Shown here: piece after piece, positions 7,046-13,884 of the stretch | How the letters are laid out: each line of letters opens with the position of its first letter | Numbering within the stretch: position 1 is the first letter of the stretch | Translations under genes and position numbers: made by a program | The notes under the pieces: model-generated | What the model saw: the letters and a program-made list of their open reading frames with translations, nothing else | Told to the model about the DNA's origin: nothing | The model's database searches: none | From: CAYXVB01 sp964467785 | Lineage (GTDB): Bacteria; Bdellovibrionota; UBA1018 | Assembly: GCA_964467785.1 (NCBI GenBank) | Contig: CAYXVB010000075.1 | Location: forward strand, 1-16,174 | DNA: 16,174 bases | Direction of reading: 5' to 3'

Positions 7046-7669
7046 TTATGGCTTGAAGCGATCCGGGTGCGATGCTTGACCGGAGGGGGTGGCCAGCGCT
7101 GCGTCAACCCACGCCTTGAGGCGTGGAAATTCCGCCCCGACGTCGATTTCCTGGCGTCCAGCGTTATAGCATTGAGGTACGAGCAGGAGATCCGCTAGCG
7201 TCAACTGGTCGCCCGCGCTGAACTTTCCGCCCAGGTCGGAAGCGAGAGCTTCAAAACTCCTGAGCCCATGGCGGATCCAGTGCTGCGCCCACTTCTTACG
7301 CGTTTCTGGCGCATCCGAGAGCATCTCGAGCACATTGAGATTTTGCACGGGCTGGATGCCAGCGTTGATGGTCTCGACCAGCGCGCGCGTGCGGGCCCGG
7401 AGCCAGGGATCGCGAGGAAGCAGGGGAGCCGCGGGATAAGTTTCCTCAAGCCACTCGAGCATCGCGACACTTTCGGTCAAAAGTCTCCCGTCCACTTCAA
7501 GCACCGGAACGTGCCCCATGGGATTGCGAGCGCGGTGTTCGGGGCGATCGGTTTCGTCGTCCAGCAAGTTGACGGCGATGTACTCGCAAGGGATGCCCTT
7601 GTGGGCGAGCGCCCAGCGTACGCGCCAGCTGCTTGAGGAACGCCAGTAGTGGTAGAGCTTCAGCTTCAC
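7046..7669 (-). CDS. maiA: Maleylacetoacetate isomerase (zeta-class glutathione S-transferase)
   Basis: MaiA isomerises maleylacetoacetate to fumarylacetoacetate with glutathione in homogentisate and tyrosine breakdown. The product has the zeta-GST signature YWRSSSSWRVRWAL near the N-terminus, followed by NPMGHVPVLEVDG and LTESVAMLEWLEE, which build the glutathione site. The helical domain has GIQPVQNLNVL and LTLADLLLVPQCYNA. Length is 207 residues, normal for the family. The frame also allows a TTG start at 7675. However, AGAGGA at 7682-7677 stands 7 bases before GTG 7669 and would be almost adjacent to the TTG, so GTG 7669 is the better start. The fumarylacetoacetate hydrolase gene ends 11 bp upstream and the ribosome site overlaps its stop region, so the two genes are coupled. 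Confidence 0.92.
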   Translation of the reverse strand: MKLKLYHYWRSSSSWRVRWALAHKGIPCEYIAVNLLDDETDRPEHRARNPMGHVPVLEVDGRLLTESVAMLEWLEETYPAAPLLPRDPWLRARTRALVETINAGIQPVQNLNVLEMLSDAPETRKKWAQHWIRHGLRSFEALASDLGGKFSAGDQLTLADLLLVPQCYNAGRQEIDVGAEFPRLKAWVDAALATPSGQASHPDRFKP

Positions 7670-7676
7670 CGTCAAG

Positions 7677-7682
7677 TCCTCT
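7677..7682 (-). promoter_or_regulatory. Ribosome binding site deciding the maiA start
   Basis: Read on the minus strand this is AGAGGA, 7 bases before GTG 7669. It partly overlaps the TAG stop of the upstream hydrolase gene (7681-7683), a typical translational coupling arrangement. Confidence 0.65.
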
Positions 7683-8706
7683 AGGCCTGAGGGACGTAGC
7701 TCTCGGGAGCTTCGACCACTCTATTGACGAGGCGTCCCAGGGCTTCGATCTCCATGACGACTTCATCGCCGGGCTTGAGCCACCAGTTATCGGTGATCTT
7801 GCTGCCGTTGAGCTCGAGGAAGCAGCCGGTGCCTACCGTGCCCGATCCGATGACCTCACCCGGCTGGAGCATGACTCCATAGCTGGTGCGTTCGACGATC
7901 TGAGCAAAAGTCCAGCTCATGTCCTTGAGATTTCCGTCGCTGACCTGCTTGCCGTTGATGGTGGCGGTCATCCGCAGGTTGTGGCGCTCGCCCTGCGGGC
8001 CTGGGATGGCGTGAGCCGCGAGTTCGTCGCGAGTGACGAGATACGGGCCCAGCGTCGTGGCGAAGTCCTTGCCCTTTGCGGGACCGAGGTTGAGCTTCAT
8101 CTCTTCCATCTGAAGAGTGCGGGCGGACCAGTCGTTCATGACCATGTAGCCGAAGATATGCTCGTCGGCGCGGGAGGCGGGAATATTCTTGCCGCCGCGG
8201 CCGATGACGATGGCGGCCTCGAGCTCGAAGTCGAGCTTGTCCTGAGCCAGTTTCTGCACCTGAACGGGGCCGGGGCCGGATACGGCCAGATGATTGGTGA
8301 AGTAAATGACCGGGAAGTGATCGAACTCGGGGATCATCGGAACGCCGCGGTTGCGGCGCGCGGCCTCGACATGCTGACGGAAGGCGTAGCCGTCGCGCAT
8401 CGAAACGGGGCGCGGGATCGGCGAGATCAGCTGCACCGAAGTGGCTGCGATGTAAAGTGATGCGGGCACCTTGCCGTCAGCGTCGAGCTTGAGTAGTTCC
8501 CTGAGCTGGGGCATGAATTCGTTTTCGCGGCGGATCAATTCGATCATGTCGCGCGGCAGGCCTCCGGCGGTACCGCTCGAGGCGGAAGAGGCGAGGGTGG
8601 TGAGCCATTCGAGCGACTGTCCGATTTCGAGAATCCGGTCGGGGTTCTTCGCGGAGACGACGCCGATCAGTTCACGCTGCTTCTGGATGAATGTGACGAG
8701 CTTCAT
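7681..8706 (-). CDS. Fumarylacetoacetate hydrolase (fumarylacetoacetase family)
   Basis: FAH cleaves fumarylacetoacetate to fumarate and acetoacetate, the last step of tyrosine and homogentisate catabolism in the cytoplasm. The 341-residue protein keeps the catalytic and metal-binding pattern known for this family: D105 and H112 in RDGYAFRQHVEAARRN, E161 and E163 in DFELEAA, and D192 in NDWSAR. These are followed by the LGPAKGKDFATTLGPYLVTRDEL core and GSGTVGTGCFLEL. It resembles the bacterial type rather than the longer animal enzyme. Pairing with maiA directly downstream supports the specific function over a generic FAH-domain hydrolase. No homogentisate dioxygenase (hmgA) gene is in the window. 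The ATG has no Shine-Dalgarno site; upstream are only TTAATT-like bases and the HU terminator. Confidence 0.93.
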   Translation of the reverse strand: MKLVTFIQKQRELIGVVSAKNPDRILEIGQSLEWLTTLASSASSGTAGGLPRDMIELIRRENEFMPQLRELLKLDADGKVPASLYIAATSVQLISPIPRPVSMRDGYAFRQHVEAARRNRGVPMIPEFDHFPVIYFTNHLAVSGPGPVQVQKLAQDKLDFELEAAIVIGRGGKNIPASRADEHIFGYMVMNDWSARTLQMEEMKLNLGPAKGKDFATTLGPYLVTRDELAAHAIPGPQGERHNLRMTATINGKQVSDGNLKDMSWTFAQIVERTSYGVMLQPGEVIGSGTVGTGCFLELNGSKITDNWWLKPGDEVVMEIEALGRLVNRVVEAPESYVPQA

Positions 8707-8723
8707 GTTTCGAAATTAACCCC

Positions 8724-8763
8724 AAAAAAAAGAGAAAAGCCACGCCTTTTGAGGGGCGTGGCT
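8724..8763 (-). terminator. Rho-independent terminator of the HU gene
   Basis: AGCCACGCC (8738-8746) and GGCGTGGCT (8755-8763) form a perfect 9-bp stem with an 8-base loop. Read on the minus strand the hairpin is followed by CTTTTCTC and a run of eight T (plus-strand A run 8724-8731). It lies 67 bp after the HU stop and just before the fumarylacetoacetate hydrolase start, so it separates the two transcription units. Confidence 0.88.
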
Positions 8764-8829
8764 CTTCCGAACCTTGCGGCCGCCGGATACGGGTGGGCCG
8801 CGCGGGTAGTCCGTTGGCTAAAAACCGGA

Positions 8830-9183
8830 TTACCAGTTGCGCTTGTTGCCGAAGGTTTCCTTCAGCGAGCGCGGGAAGGACCAGCGGGGCTTCTTCGAAG
8901 CCGGGCGAGCCTTGATTTCCATGGCTTCGCCGGTGAAGGGGTTGACGCCCTTGCCAGCCTTGCGAGCCTTGACTTCCTTGCGAACGAGCGTGCCGATGAC
9001 CGGGAAGCGAACGCGCTCGCCGCCGGCGGCAGCCTTGGCGCCGTTCATGAAGGCGTTCTCGAGAGCAGCCTTCACGTCGGAGCGCTTGATGCGGACGGTG
9101 CCCTTGCGGGTCACTTCGGCGGCGCCCATCACGCTTTCGAACACTTCGTTGATGAAGCTGTATTTGGTCTTCTTTTTAGCCAT
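8830..9183 (-). CDS. HU-family DNA-binding protein, extended variant
   Basis: This 117-residue basic protein has the HU/IHF fold pattern. An N-terminal helical dimerisation part contains FINEVFESV and KRSDVKAALENAFMNGAKAAA. The beta segment is VRFPVIGTLVRKEVKARKA, and the DNA-binding arm is GKGVNPFTGEAMEIKA, where the proline of the NP-x-TGE motif intercalates in related proteins. The C-terminal helix region ends in FPRSLKETFGN. HU proteins usually have about 90 residues. This one has a lysine-rich N-terminal extension (MAKKKTK) and a slightly longer, Arg/Trp-containing C-terminus. It should bend and compact the nucleoid DNA as a dimer. AGGAG lies 11 bases before the ATG, and a promoter and terminator frame the gene, so it is monocistronic. 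Confidence 0.93.
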   Translation of the reverse strand: MAKKKTKYSFINEVFESVMGAAEVTRKGTVRIKRSDVKAALENAFMNGAKAAAGGERVRFPVIGTLVRKEVKARKAGKGVNPFTGEAMEIKARPASKKPRWSFPRSLKETFGNKRNW

Positions 9184-9208
9184 GTTTTTAAGTTCTCCTG
9201 TTAGTCAA

Positions 9209-9236
9209 GTTGTATCGGGTTTTCAGGCCCGTGCAA
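9209..9236 (-). promoter_or_regulatory. Likely sigma-70-type promoter of the HU gene
   Basis: On the minus strand TTGCAC (9236-9231) and TACAAC (9214-9209) are separated by 16 bp, each matching four of six consensus positions. Transcription would start near 9202, giving a leader of about 18 bases that contains the AGGAG ribosome site. A CGGG/CCCG inverted repeat lies across the spacer region. Confidence 0.5.
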
Positions 9237-9454
9237 CCTGTTTTTTGGTTCACGCGAAAAAAATCCGGCGTTGAAAATCTCCGGCAGTCTTCGTGGGCAT
9301 CAAAGAATCCCGCGAAAATGGCGTGAATTTGAATTCTGCACGATCATAACGAACGGTGCGCGCGAAGCAAGCGCTAAAATTCGCGCGAATCTTGCGCTAT
9401 TTTGCTCGGCATGTTCGCGCTCCGCCCATCGTTCATCCGTTGATCATCGCCACA
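9237..9454. other. Intergenic region between the HU promoter and the LOG gene stop
   Basis: No gene is supported here. The stretch is richer in A/T than its surroundings and dotted with CGCGAAAA-like words (near 9253 and 9310). It also has a perfect 12-bp palindrome, ATTCGCGCGAAT, at 9379-9390. Being upstream of an HU gene it may hold control sites. I see no convincing terminator for the LOG-family gene that ends at 9455. Confidence 0.4.
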
Positions 9455-10216
9455 TTATTCGACGAAGGGCTGCAGAGGCCGTAAATTCAGGCTTAATCCC
9501 TGGGTCGCCTTACGGATGATCGCGGTGACTTCGGCGGGATCGTCGGTAAGATGCAGGATGTCGAGATCTTCGGGAGAGACGGCTCCTCGGGCGACCAACG
9601 TGTCCCGTATCCACGCAAGAAACCCTTGCCAGTAGTCCTTGCCCACGAGAATGACGGGGAAGTCATAGACTTTCCCGGTCTGGATGAGCGTCAGGGCCTC
9701 GCTCATTTCATCGAGCGTGCCCAGGCCTCCGGGCATGATGACGAAGGCGTACGAATATTTGACGAGCATCACCTTACGAACGAAAAAATAGTAGAAGGTG
9801 ACGACGTAATCGACATACGGGTTGGCTTCCTGCTCATGCGGAAGGATGATGTTGCAGCCCACCGAAGGGCCGCCGACATCGCGCGCGCCACGGTTGGCGG
9901 CCTCCATGATGCCGGGTCCGCCGCCGGTCATCACGGTGAAGCCCTCAGTCGCAAGCTCGCGGCCGATACGGCGCGCAAGGCCGTACTCGGGTGTGTCTTC
10001 TTTGAAGCGCGCTGAGCCGAACACGGTCACCGCGGGTCCCATCCAGGCGAGCGCACGGAAGCCTTTGATGAACTCGTAGGCGATCTTGATGACGCGCCAA
10101 AACTCACGGGCGCGCGTATTCGGGCCGGCGAGGAATTGGGCTTCGCCCCGGACCTTGGTTTGGAGCGCGTATTTGAGTCGCTTAATCTTCAGAGAGCGTT
10201 TGAAACCCAGTTGCAT
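9455..10216 (-). CDS. LOG-family protein (TIGR00730-type Rossmann fold)
   Basis: The 253-residue protein shows the lysine-decarboxylase-like LOG fold. VTVFGSARF is at 63-71, the nucleotide-binding MTGGGPGIMEAANRGA at about 96-111, RK at 147-148, and the signature MPGGLGTLDE at 161-170, where related enzymes carry catalytic glutamate and arginine. LOG proteins hydrolyse the N-glycosidic bond of nucleoside 5'-monophosphates, either releasing cytokinin bases or as PpnN-like nucleotidases. Which substrate applies here is unknown. About 60 N-terminal residues precede the fold, as in the longer bacterial subgroup. The frame stays open back to 10396, inside the divergent radical SAM gene, so I use ATG 10216, the first start outside that gene that fits. 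It has no visible Shine-Dalgarno site. Confidence 0.87.
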   Translation of the reverse strand: MQLGFKRSLKIKRLKYALQTKVRGEAQFLAGPNTRAREFWRVIKIAYEFIKGFRALAWMGPAVTVFGSARFKEDTPEYGLARRIGRELATEGFTVMTGGGPGIMEAANRGARDVGGPSVGCNIILPHEQEANPYVDYVVTFYYFFVRKVMLVKYSYAFVIMPGGLGTLDEMSEALTLIQTGKVYDFPVILVGKDYWQGFLAWIRDTLVARGAVSPEDLDILHLTDDPAEVTAIIRKATQGLSLNLRPLQPFVE

Positions 10217-10301
10217 GTTGCAAGTCTGACACAAACCCAGCCTGGCTCGCAGCTGAATGCTGCAGGTTGACGCGCTGCGGCCTCTCCGGTAAGAGTTTCG
10301 A

Positions 10302-12284
10302 GTGCGCATCCTTTTTTTGATTCCACCGATGACCCAGCTCAATACTCCGTACCCAGCCACCGCGTATCTGACGGGGTTTTTGCGGTCGCGACGCAACGCG
10401 GGCGGATTCGATTGGATCGAAGCGATCGAGCAGGCGGATCCCGCGCTGGATCTGGTGCTCCGGCTTTTCTCGCGTGATGGGCTTGCACGGGTGGCCGCCC
10501 GGATCCGGGAGCGCCAAGCGCGCCAAGAATCGATGGCAAAACCGGGCGAAAGTCTTGCCCGGCCGATCGCGCACTTCCTCGAGCATGCTTCGCGCTATCA
10601 GGAAGTCGTCGGGCCGGTGGTTCGTTTTCTCCAGGGTAAGGACCCTTCGCTCGCGCTCAGGATCTCCTCGCGCGCCTTCCTGCCCGAAGGGCCCCGCTTC
10701 GAGCCGCTGCATATCGAGGAGCAGCGGGCGCAGGCCGAGGGTGCCGATGATCCGCTTTATCTCTCCTTCGGCTCCCTGGGCGTCCAGGACCGGGCCAAGT
10801 ATCTGGCGAGTCTTTTCATTGACGATCTGGCCGACGTGATCCGCGAAGGGATCGATCCCCGGTTCGAGCTGTCGCGCTACGGCGAGAAGCTTGCCGCGAG
10901 CGCAGCCACTTTCGATCCGCTTCTTGCGGCGCTCGAAAAAGAGCCGACGCTGGTCTCCGAGATGCTCGACGAGATCACCGGCGAGCTGATCGAGCTTCAT
11001 CGTCCCGATGTGCTGGGTCTGACCGTACCGTTCCCCGGCAATGTCTATGGGGCGTTTCGCATCGCGCGTACGGCGCGCGCGCTCCGGCCGGGACTCGTCA
11101 CATTGCTTGGCGGTGGTTATGTCAACACGGAGCTTCGTTCGCTCAAGGATCCGCGCGTCTTTGAAACATTTGATTACGTGACGCTCGATGATGGCGAGCG
11201 TCCGCTCCTGGCGGTTCTCGAACGTGAGCAGACGCGCCGCCTCAAAGGTGAAGGGCCTGCCTCCGCCATGCCGCTCCTCCGAACCTACGTGCGCGAGGGC
11301 GATCAGGTGGTGCTCCAGTCCAGTCCGCAGTTGCACGACATTCCGCATCGCGACACGGGGACGCCTTCGTACGACGGACTTCCGATCGGGGATTACCTCT
11401 CGATCTTCGAGATGCTCAATCCCATGCATCGCCTCTGGTCGGATGGGCGCTGGAACAAGCTCACGCTCGCGCACGGCTGTTACTGGCACAAGTGCAACTT
11501 CTGCGATGTGACGCTCGACTACATCGGTCGCTACGATGCCGCGGGCGCGGACTTGCTCGTGGACCGCATCGAGGAGATCGTCCGGCAGACGGGGCAGAGC
11601 GGCTTCCATTTCGTGGACGAGGCGGCCCCCCCGGCGGTTTTGAAGGCCCTGGCCGAACGCCTGATCGCCCGCGGAGTGACGATCACTTGGTGGGGTAATA
11701 TTCGTTTCGAAAAGACGTTCACGCCGGCGCTCTGCGAGCTGCTCGCGCGCTCGGGCTGCGTGGCGGTGAGCGGAGGACTTGAAGTGGCCTCCGACCGATT
11801 GCTGAAGCTGATGAACAAAGGCGTCACGGTCGAGCAAGTGGCCCGGGTCACCCGTGCGTTCTCCGAGGCGGGCGTGATGGTGCACGCCTATTTGATGTAC
11901 GGATTTCCGACGCAGACGGAACAAGAGACGGTCGACGCGCTTGAGCGGGTGCGCCAGCTCTTCGAGAACGGCTGCATCCACTCCGCCTACTGGCATCGTT
12001 TCTCGGCCACGATCCACAGCCCGATCGGACGCGAGCCGGAAAAATTCGGCCTAAAGCTCCTCCCGCGCGAGGCGGTCCGTTTCGCCGAAAACGATCTGCC
12101 CTTCCTGGATCCCACGGGCGTCGATCACGACGGGCTCGGCGAGGGCCTACGTAAGGCGCTTTACAATTATCTGCACGGAGTCGGCCTGGATGGCGACGTG
12201 CGGATGTGGTTTGATCGCAAGGTTCCCAAGGCCAAAGTGGCCGCCGGCCTCATCGCCGGCGCCTTGAGGGAGCGGGGGCGGTAG
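10302..12284 (+). CDS. B12-binding-type radical SAM protein with large N-terminal insertion
   Basis: The protein has 660 residues. It opens with RILFLIPPMTQLNTPYPATAYL, as in cobalamin-binding radical SAM proteins. The second half of that Rossmann-like domain appears only at about 234-320 (RPDVLGLTVPFPGN, LVTLLGGGYVNTEL, FDYVTLDDGERPLL), so about 190 mostly helical residues are inserted between. No DxHxxG motif for base-off cobalamin is seen. The radical SAM core starts at about 385, with cluster cysteines C393, C398 and C401 in HGCYWHKCNFCD. This spacing is CX4CX2C rather than the classical CX3CX2C. GLEVASDRLLKLMNKG and MVHAYLMYGFPTQTEQE match later strands of the barrel. It should cleave SAM reductively; the substrate is unknown. 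The start is GTG with a weak AAGAG site 6 bases upstream, and TTGACG (10267-10272) may be a -35 box. Confidence 0.85.
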   Translation: MRILFLIPPMTQLNTPYPATAYLTGFLRSRRNAGGFDWIEAIEQADPALDLVLRLFSRDGLARVAARIRERQARQESMAKPGESLARPIAHFLEHASRYQEVVGPVVRFLQGKDPSLALRISSRAFLPEGPRFEPLHIEEQRAQAEGADDPLYLSFGSLGVQDRAKYLASLFIDDLADVIREGIDPRFELSRYGEKLAASAATFDPLLAALEKEPTLVSEMLDEITGELIELHRPDVLGLTVPFPGNVYGAFRIARTARALRPGLVTLLGGGYVNTELRSLKDPRVFETFDYVTLDDGERPLLAVLEREQTRRLKGEGPASAMPLLRTYVREGDQVVLQSSPQLHDIPHRDTGTPSYDGLPIGDYLSIFEMLNPMHRLWSDGRWNKLTLAHGCYWHKCNFCDVTLDYIGRYDAAGADLLVDRIEEIVRQTGQSGFHFVDEAAPPAVLKALAERLIARGVTITWWGNIRFEKTFTPALCELLARSGCVAVSGGLEVASDRLLKLMNKGVTVEQVARVTRAFSEAGVMVHAYLMYGFPTQTEQETVDALERVRQLFENGCIHSAYWHRFSATIHSPIGREPEKFGLKLLPREAVRFAENDLPFLDPTGVDHDGLGEGLRKALYNYLHGVGLDGDVRMWFDRKVPKAKVAAGLIAGALRERGR

Positions 12285-13339
12285 GGGTAGCGGATGTCTG
12301 ACCGTTCGAGGAATGCGCGGAGATACGCGCGTTTCGTGGCGAACACGGGCGAACCCAGCTTGGCCATGAGGTCGTAGAGCGGACCTTGGGCCGTGTCGAC
12401 CACATAGGTACTTCCGAGACTTTCCGAAGTGAGGTGAAACGCCAGGCTTTCAGCGAAATCGTCCCAGGGCTGGGTGGTGGCGTAAGCGCTCAGAAACGAA
12501 GTGCGGTCCAGGCCCGAGTAAAGAGTCGGAATCACCTCACGGCGCAGCGGATGTCCGTCGCACCAATAGAAGCAGAGTCCGGTGCGGTGTGGAAACTCGT
12601 TTTCGGGCTTCGGGGTATGGGGGGTGACCCAGCTCAGGGCGCCCCAGCTTTCCGGATGCATCTCGCATTCGCGCCCTCTACTGGCCGGCGCGCAGTTCGG
12701 GTCGGCATATCGATTCAGGTGGTTCGCGAAATCGAAAAGGTGCCCGAACTCGTGGACGATGACATAGTAGAGGAAATCGTTCACGGGTGCGCCGGTGCGG
12801 GTGTGTACCAGCGGCAGTCCAGGGGTCAGGTCATAGGAGTCCGTCCGCCCACCAAAAGAGAGCTGCTCTTTCCACGAGACCAACTGCTCGAGAGAGAGGC
12901 CCTTGTCCAGCGCGGATTTGCGGATTCCCATCATCGCGCCGGCGGGCTGGCCCGAGGAGTCCCTGAGCAGGCCCGCGTAGGCCGTCCCGGCAAAATCCCT
13001 CTCGATCCGGATTTCCCGGACCGAGCAGAACATCCTCTGGAGCGCGGGTGGAAAATGATCGTGAAGCGCCTCGAAATAACCGGCGTAAGTCTCTCCTCCG
13101 GGCAGGCAGGGCCGGGGTTCCGTGCTTCCCACATCGCCGCCCACCATGCACATCGCCCGCCGGATGTGGGCGCGGCAATCTTCGGAGTCCGATGCGGTTC
13201 GAATGGAGCTGACGGGTACGGTCTCGACGTAGAAGTCGTCGGTGACCCAGTCTCTCGCGTCAGCCGCGGCCGCCGCACGCGCGGAAAGGGACGGGAGCAG
13301 GCACATCACGACGATCGACATTCGAAAGAGCATAGGCAT
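12167..13339 (-). CDS. Exported HEFGH zinc metalloprotease-like protein
   Basis: The 390-residue product starts with a signal peptide (hydrophobic MSIVVMCLLPSLSARA, cleavage probably among the alanines at 22-28). It carries a zinc-protease helix, VIVHEFGHLFDFAN, with H196, E197 and H200. A second conserved-looking helix, DDFAESLAFHL, offers E297 as a third ligand about 100 residues later, a gluzincin-like arrangement. Ten cysteines (C55, C64, C78, C105, C216, C225, C256 and C260 among them) suggest a disulfide-bonded periplasmic or secreted protein. I cannot place it in a named peptidase family. Start choice is uncertain: ATG 13339, 13333 and 13321 are all in frame and none has a good ribosome site. 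The last 40 or so residues lie antisense to the end of the radical SAM gene and look non-conserved (Arg/Pro/Ser-rich). Confidence 0.78.
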   Translation of the reverse strand: MPMLFRMSIVVMCLLPSLSARAAAAADARDWVTDDFYVETVPVSSIRTASDSEDCRAHIRRAMCMVGGDVGSTEPRPCLPGGETYAGYFEALHDHFPPALQRMFCSVREIRIERDFAGTAYAGLLRDSSGQPAGAMMGIRKSALDKGLSLEQLVSWKEQLSFGGRTDSYDLTPGLPLVHTRTGAPVNDFLYYVIVHEFGHLFDFANHLNRYADPNCAPASRGRECEMHPESWGALSWVTPHTPKPENEFPHRTGLCFYWCDGHPLRREVIPTLYSGLDRTSFLSAYATTQPWDDFAESLAFHLTSESLGSTYVVDTAQGPLYDLMAKLGSPVFATKRAYLRAFLERSDIRYPYRPRSLKAPAMRPAATLALGTLRSNHIRTSPSRPTPCR

Positions 13340-13434
13340 GGGGCGATGCTAATCCGGCCGGCTTCGTAATGCAAATGGCTGAGATGATCGACCCTTGAGC
13401 GCCCCGCGTGCTTGGCGTGATCCCGGTCGGAGGC

Positions 13435-13884
13435 TCAGGTGCGCGTGTCCCCTCCGCGGTCGAGATACAGCTTCAAGCGCGCCAGGTCCGCCTCCTGCCT
13501 GGCCTGGATCGTCCGCGCGCGCGCCAGCGTGCGCAGCCGCGCCAAAAGAGTCCGGGGGGCGATCTCCTGGATGGCGATCAGGCGGGTGGCCGCCTCTCCC
13601 TCATGCGCATGCAGCTCAAAGCGCACGCGGACCAGCGTGGCCTTGAGCTCCAGTTCGAACTCGAATCGGTCGTCCGGGGCGAAGCCGACGACCGTGCCGT
13701 GGAAGATCTTCTTGCTTCGTCCGTTTCGCACCACTTGGATATAGGGCGAAAGCTCGGCCAGTTAGGCGAGCGGGGTGGAGGTGATGAGGCCCTCGAACCA
13801 GTTGGCCAGCTTTTCGGGTTCGGTGAGGTGTTCGAACACGGTGCTGCGATTGCGGTAGATGATGATCTCGGTCTGGGTCTTCAT
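13435..13884 (-). pseudogene. SRPBCC-domain gene interrupted by in-frame TAA at codon 41
   Basis: Read from ATG 13884, the frame encodes MKTQTEIIIYRNRSTVFEHL, then TEPEKLANWFEG and LITSTPLA, and meets TAA at 13764-13762. It then continues in the same frame with LAELSPYIQVVRNGRSKKI and on to FHGTVVGFAPDDRFEFELEL, a VRVRFEL strand, TRLIAIQEI and a final helix, DLARLKLYLDRG, ending at 13435. Together this is a normal-length (about 149 residues) SRPBCC / polyketide-cyclase-like ligand-binding domain, with the typical W-F motif early and the long C-terminal helix. The reading frame is unbroken on both sides of the stop, so one base substitution explains it. Alternatives are a sequencing error, or translation of the downstream part alone from GTG 13734, which would lack the first strand and helices. 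Confidence 0.72.

Noticed and set aside
7633..8460. 275-residue plus-strand open frame opposite fumarylacetoacetate hydrolase
   Set aside because: The minus strand carries the complete enzyme with its catalytic residues. The plus frame is an antisense shadow.
10217..10396. N-terminal extension of the LOG protein, including a CQTC pair
   Set aside because: The extension runs into the divergent radical SAM coding region, and its composition looks like antisense. The CXXC pair is likely accidental.
10182..12017. 611-residue open frame on the minus strand, antisense to the radical SAM gene
   Set aside because: The opposite strand encodes clear radical SAM motifs throughout. The antisense product is Arg/His-rich with no recognisable domain, as expected from codon bias in GC-rich DNA.
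12386..13369. 327-residue plus-strand open frame opposite the metalloprotease gene
   Set aside because: The minus strand shows a signal peptide and the HEFGH helix. The plus frame has no domain-like pattern.
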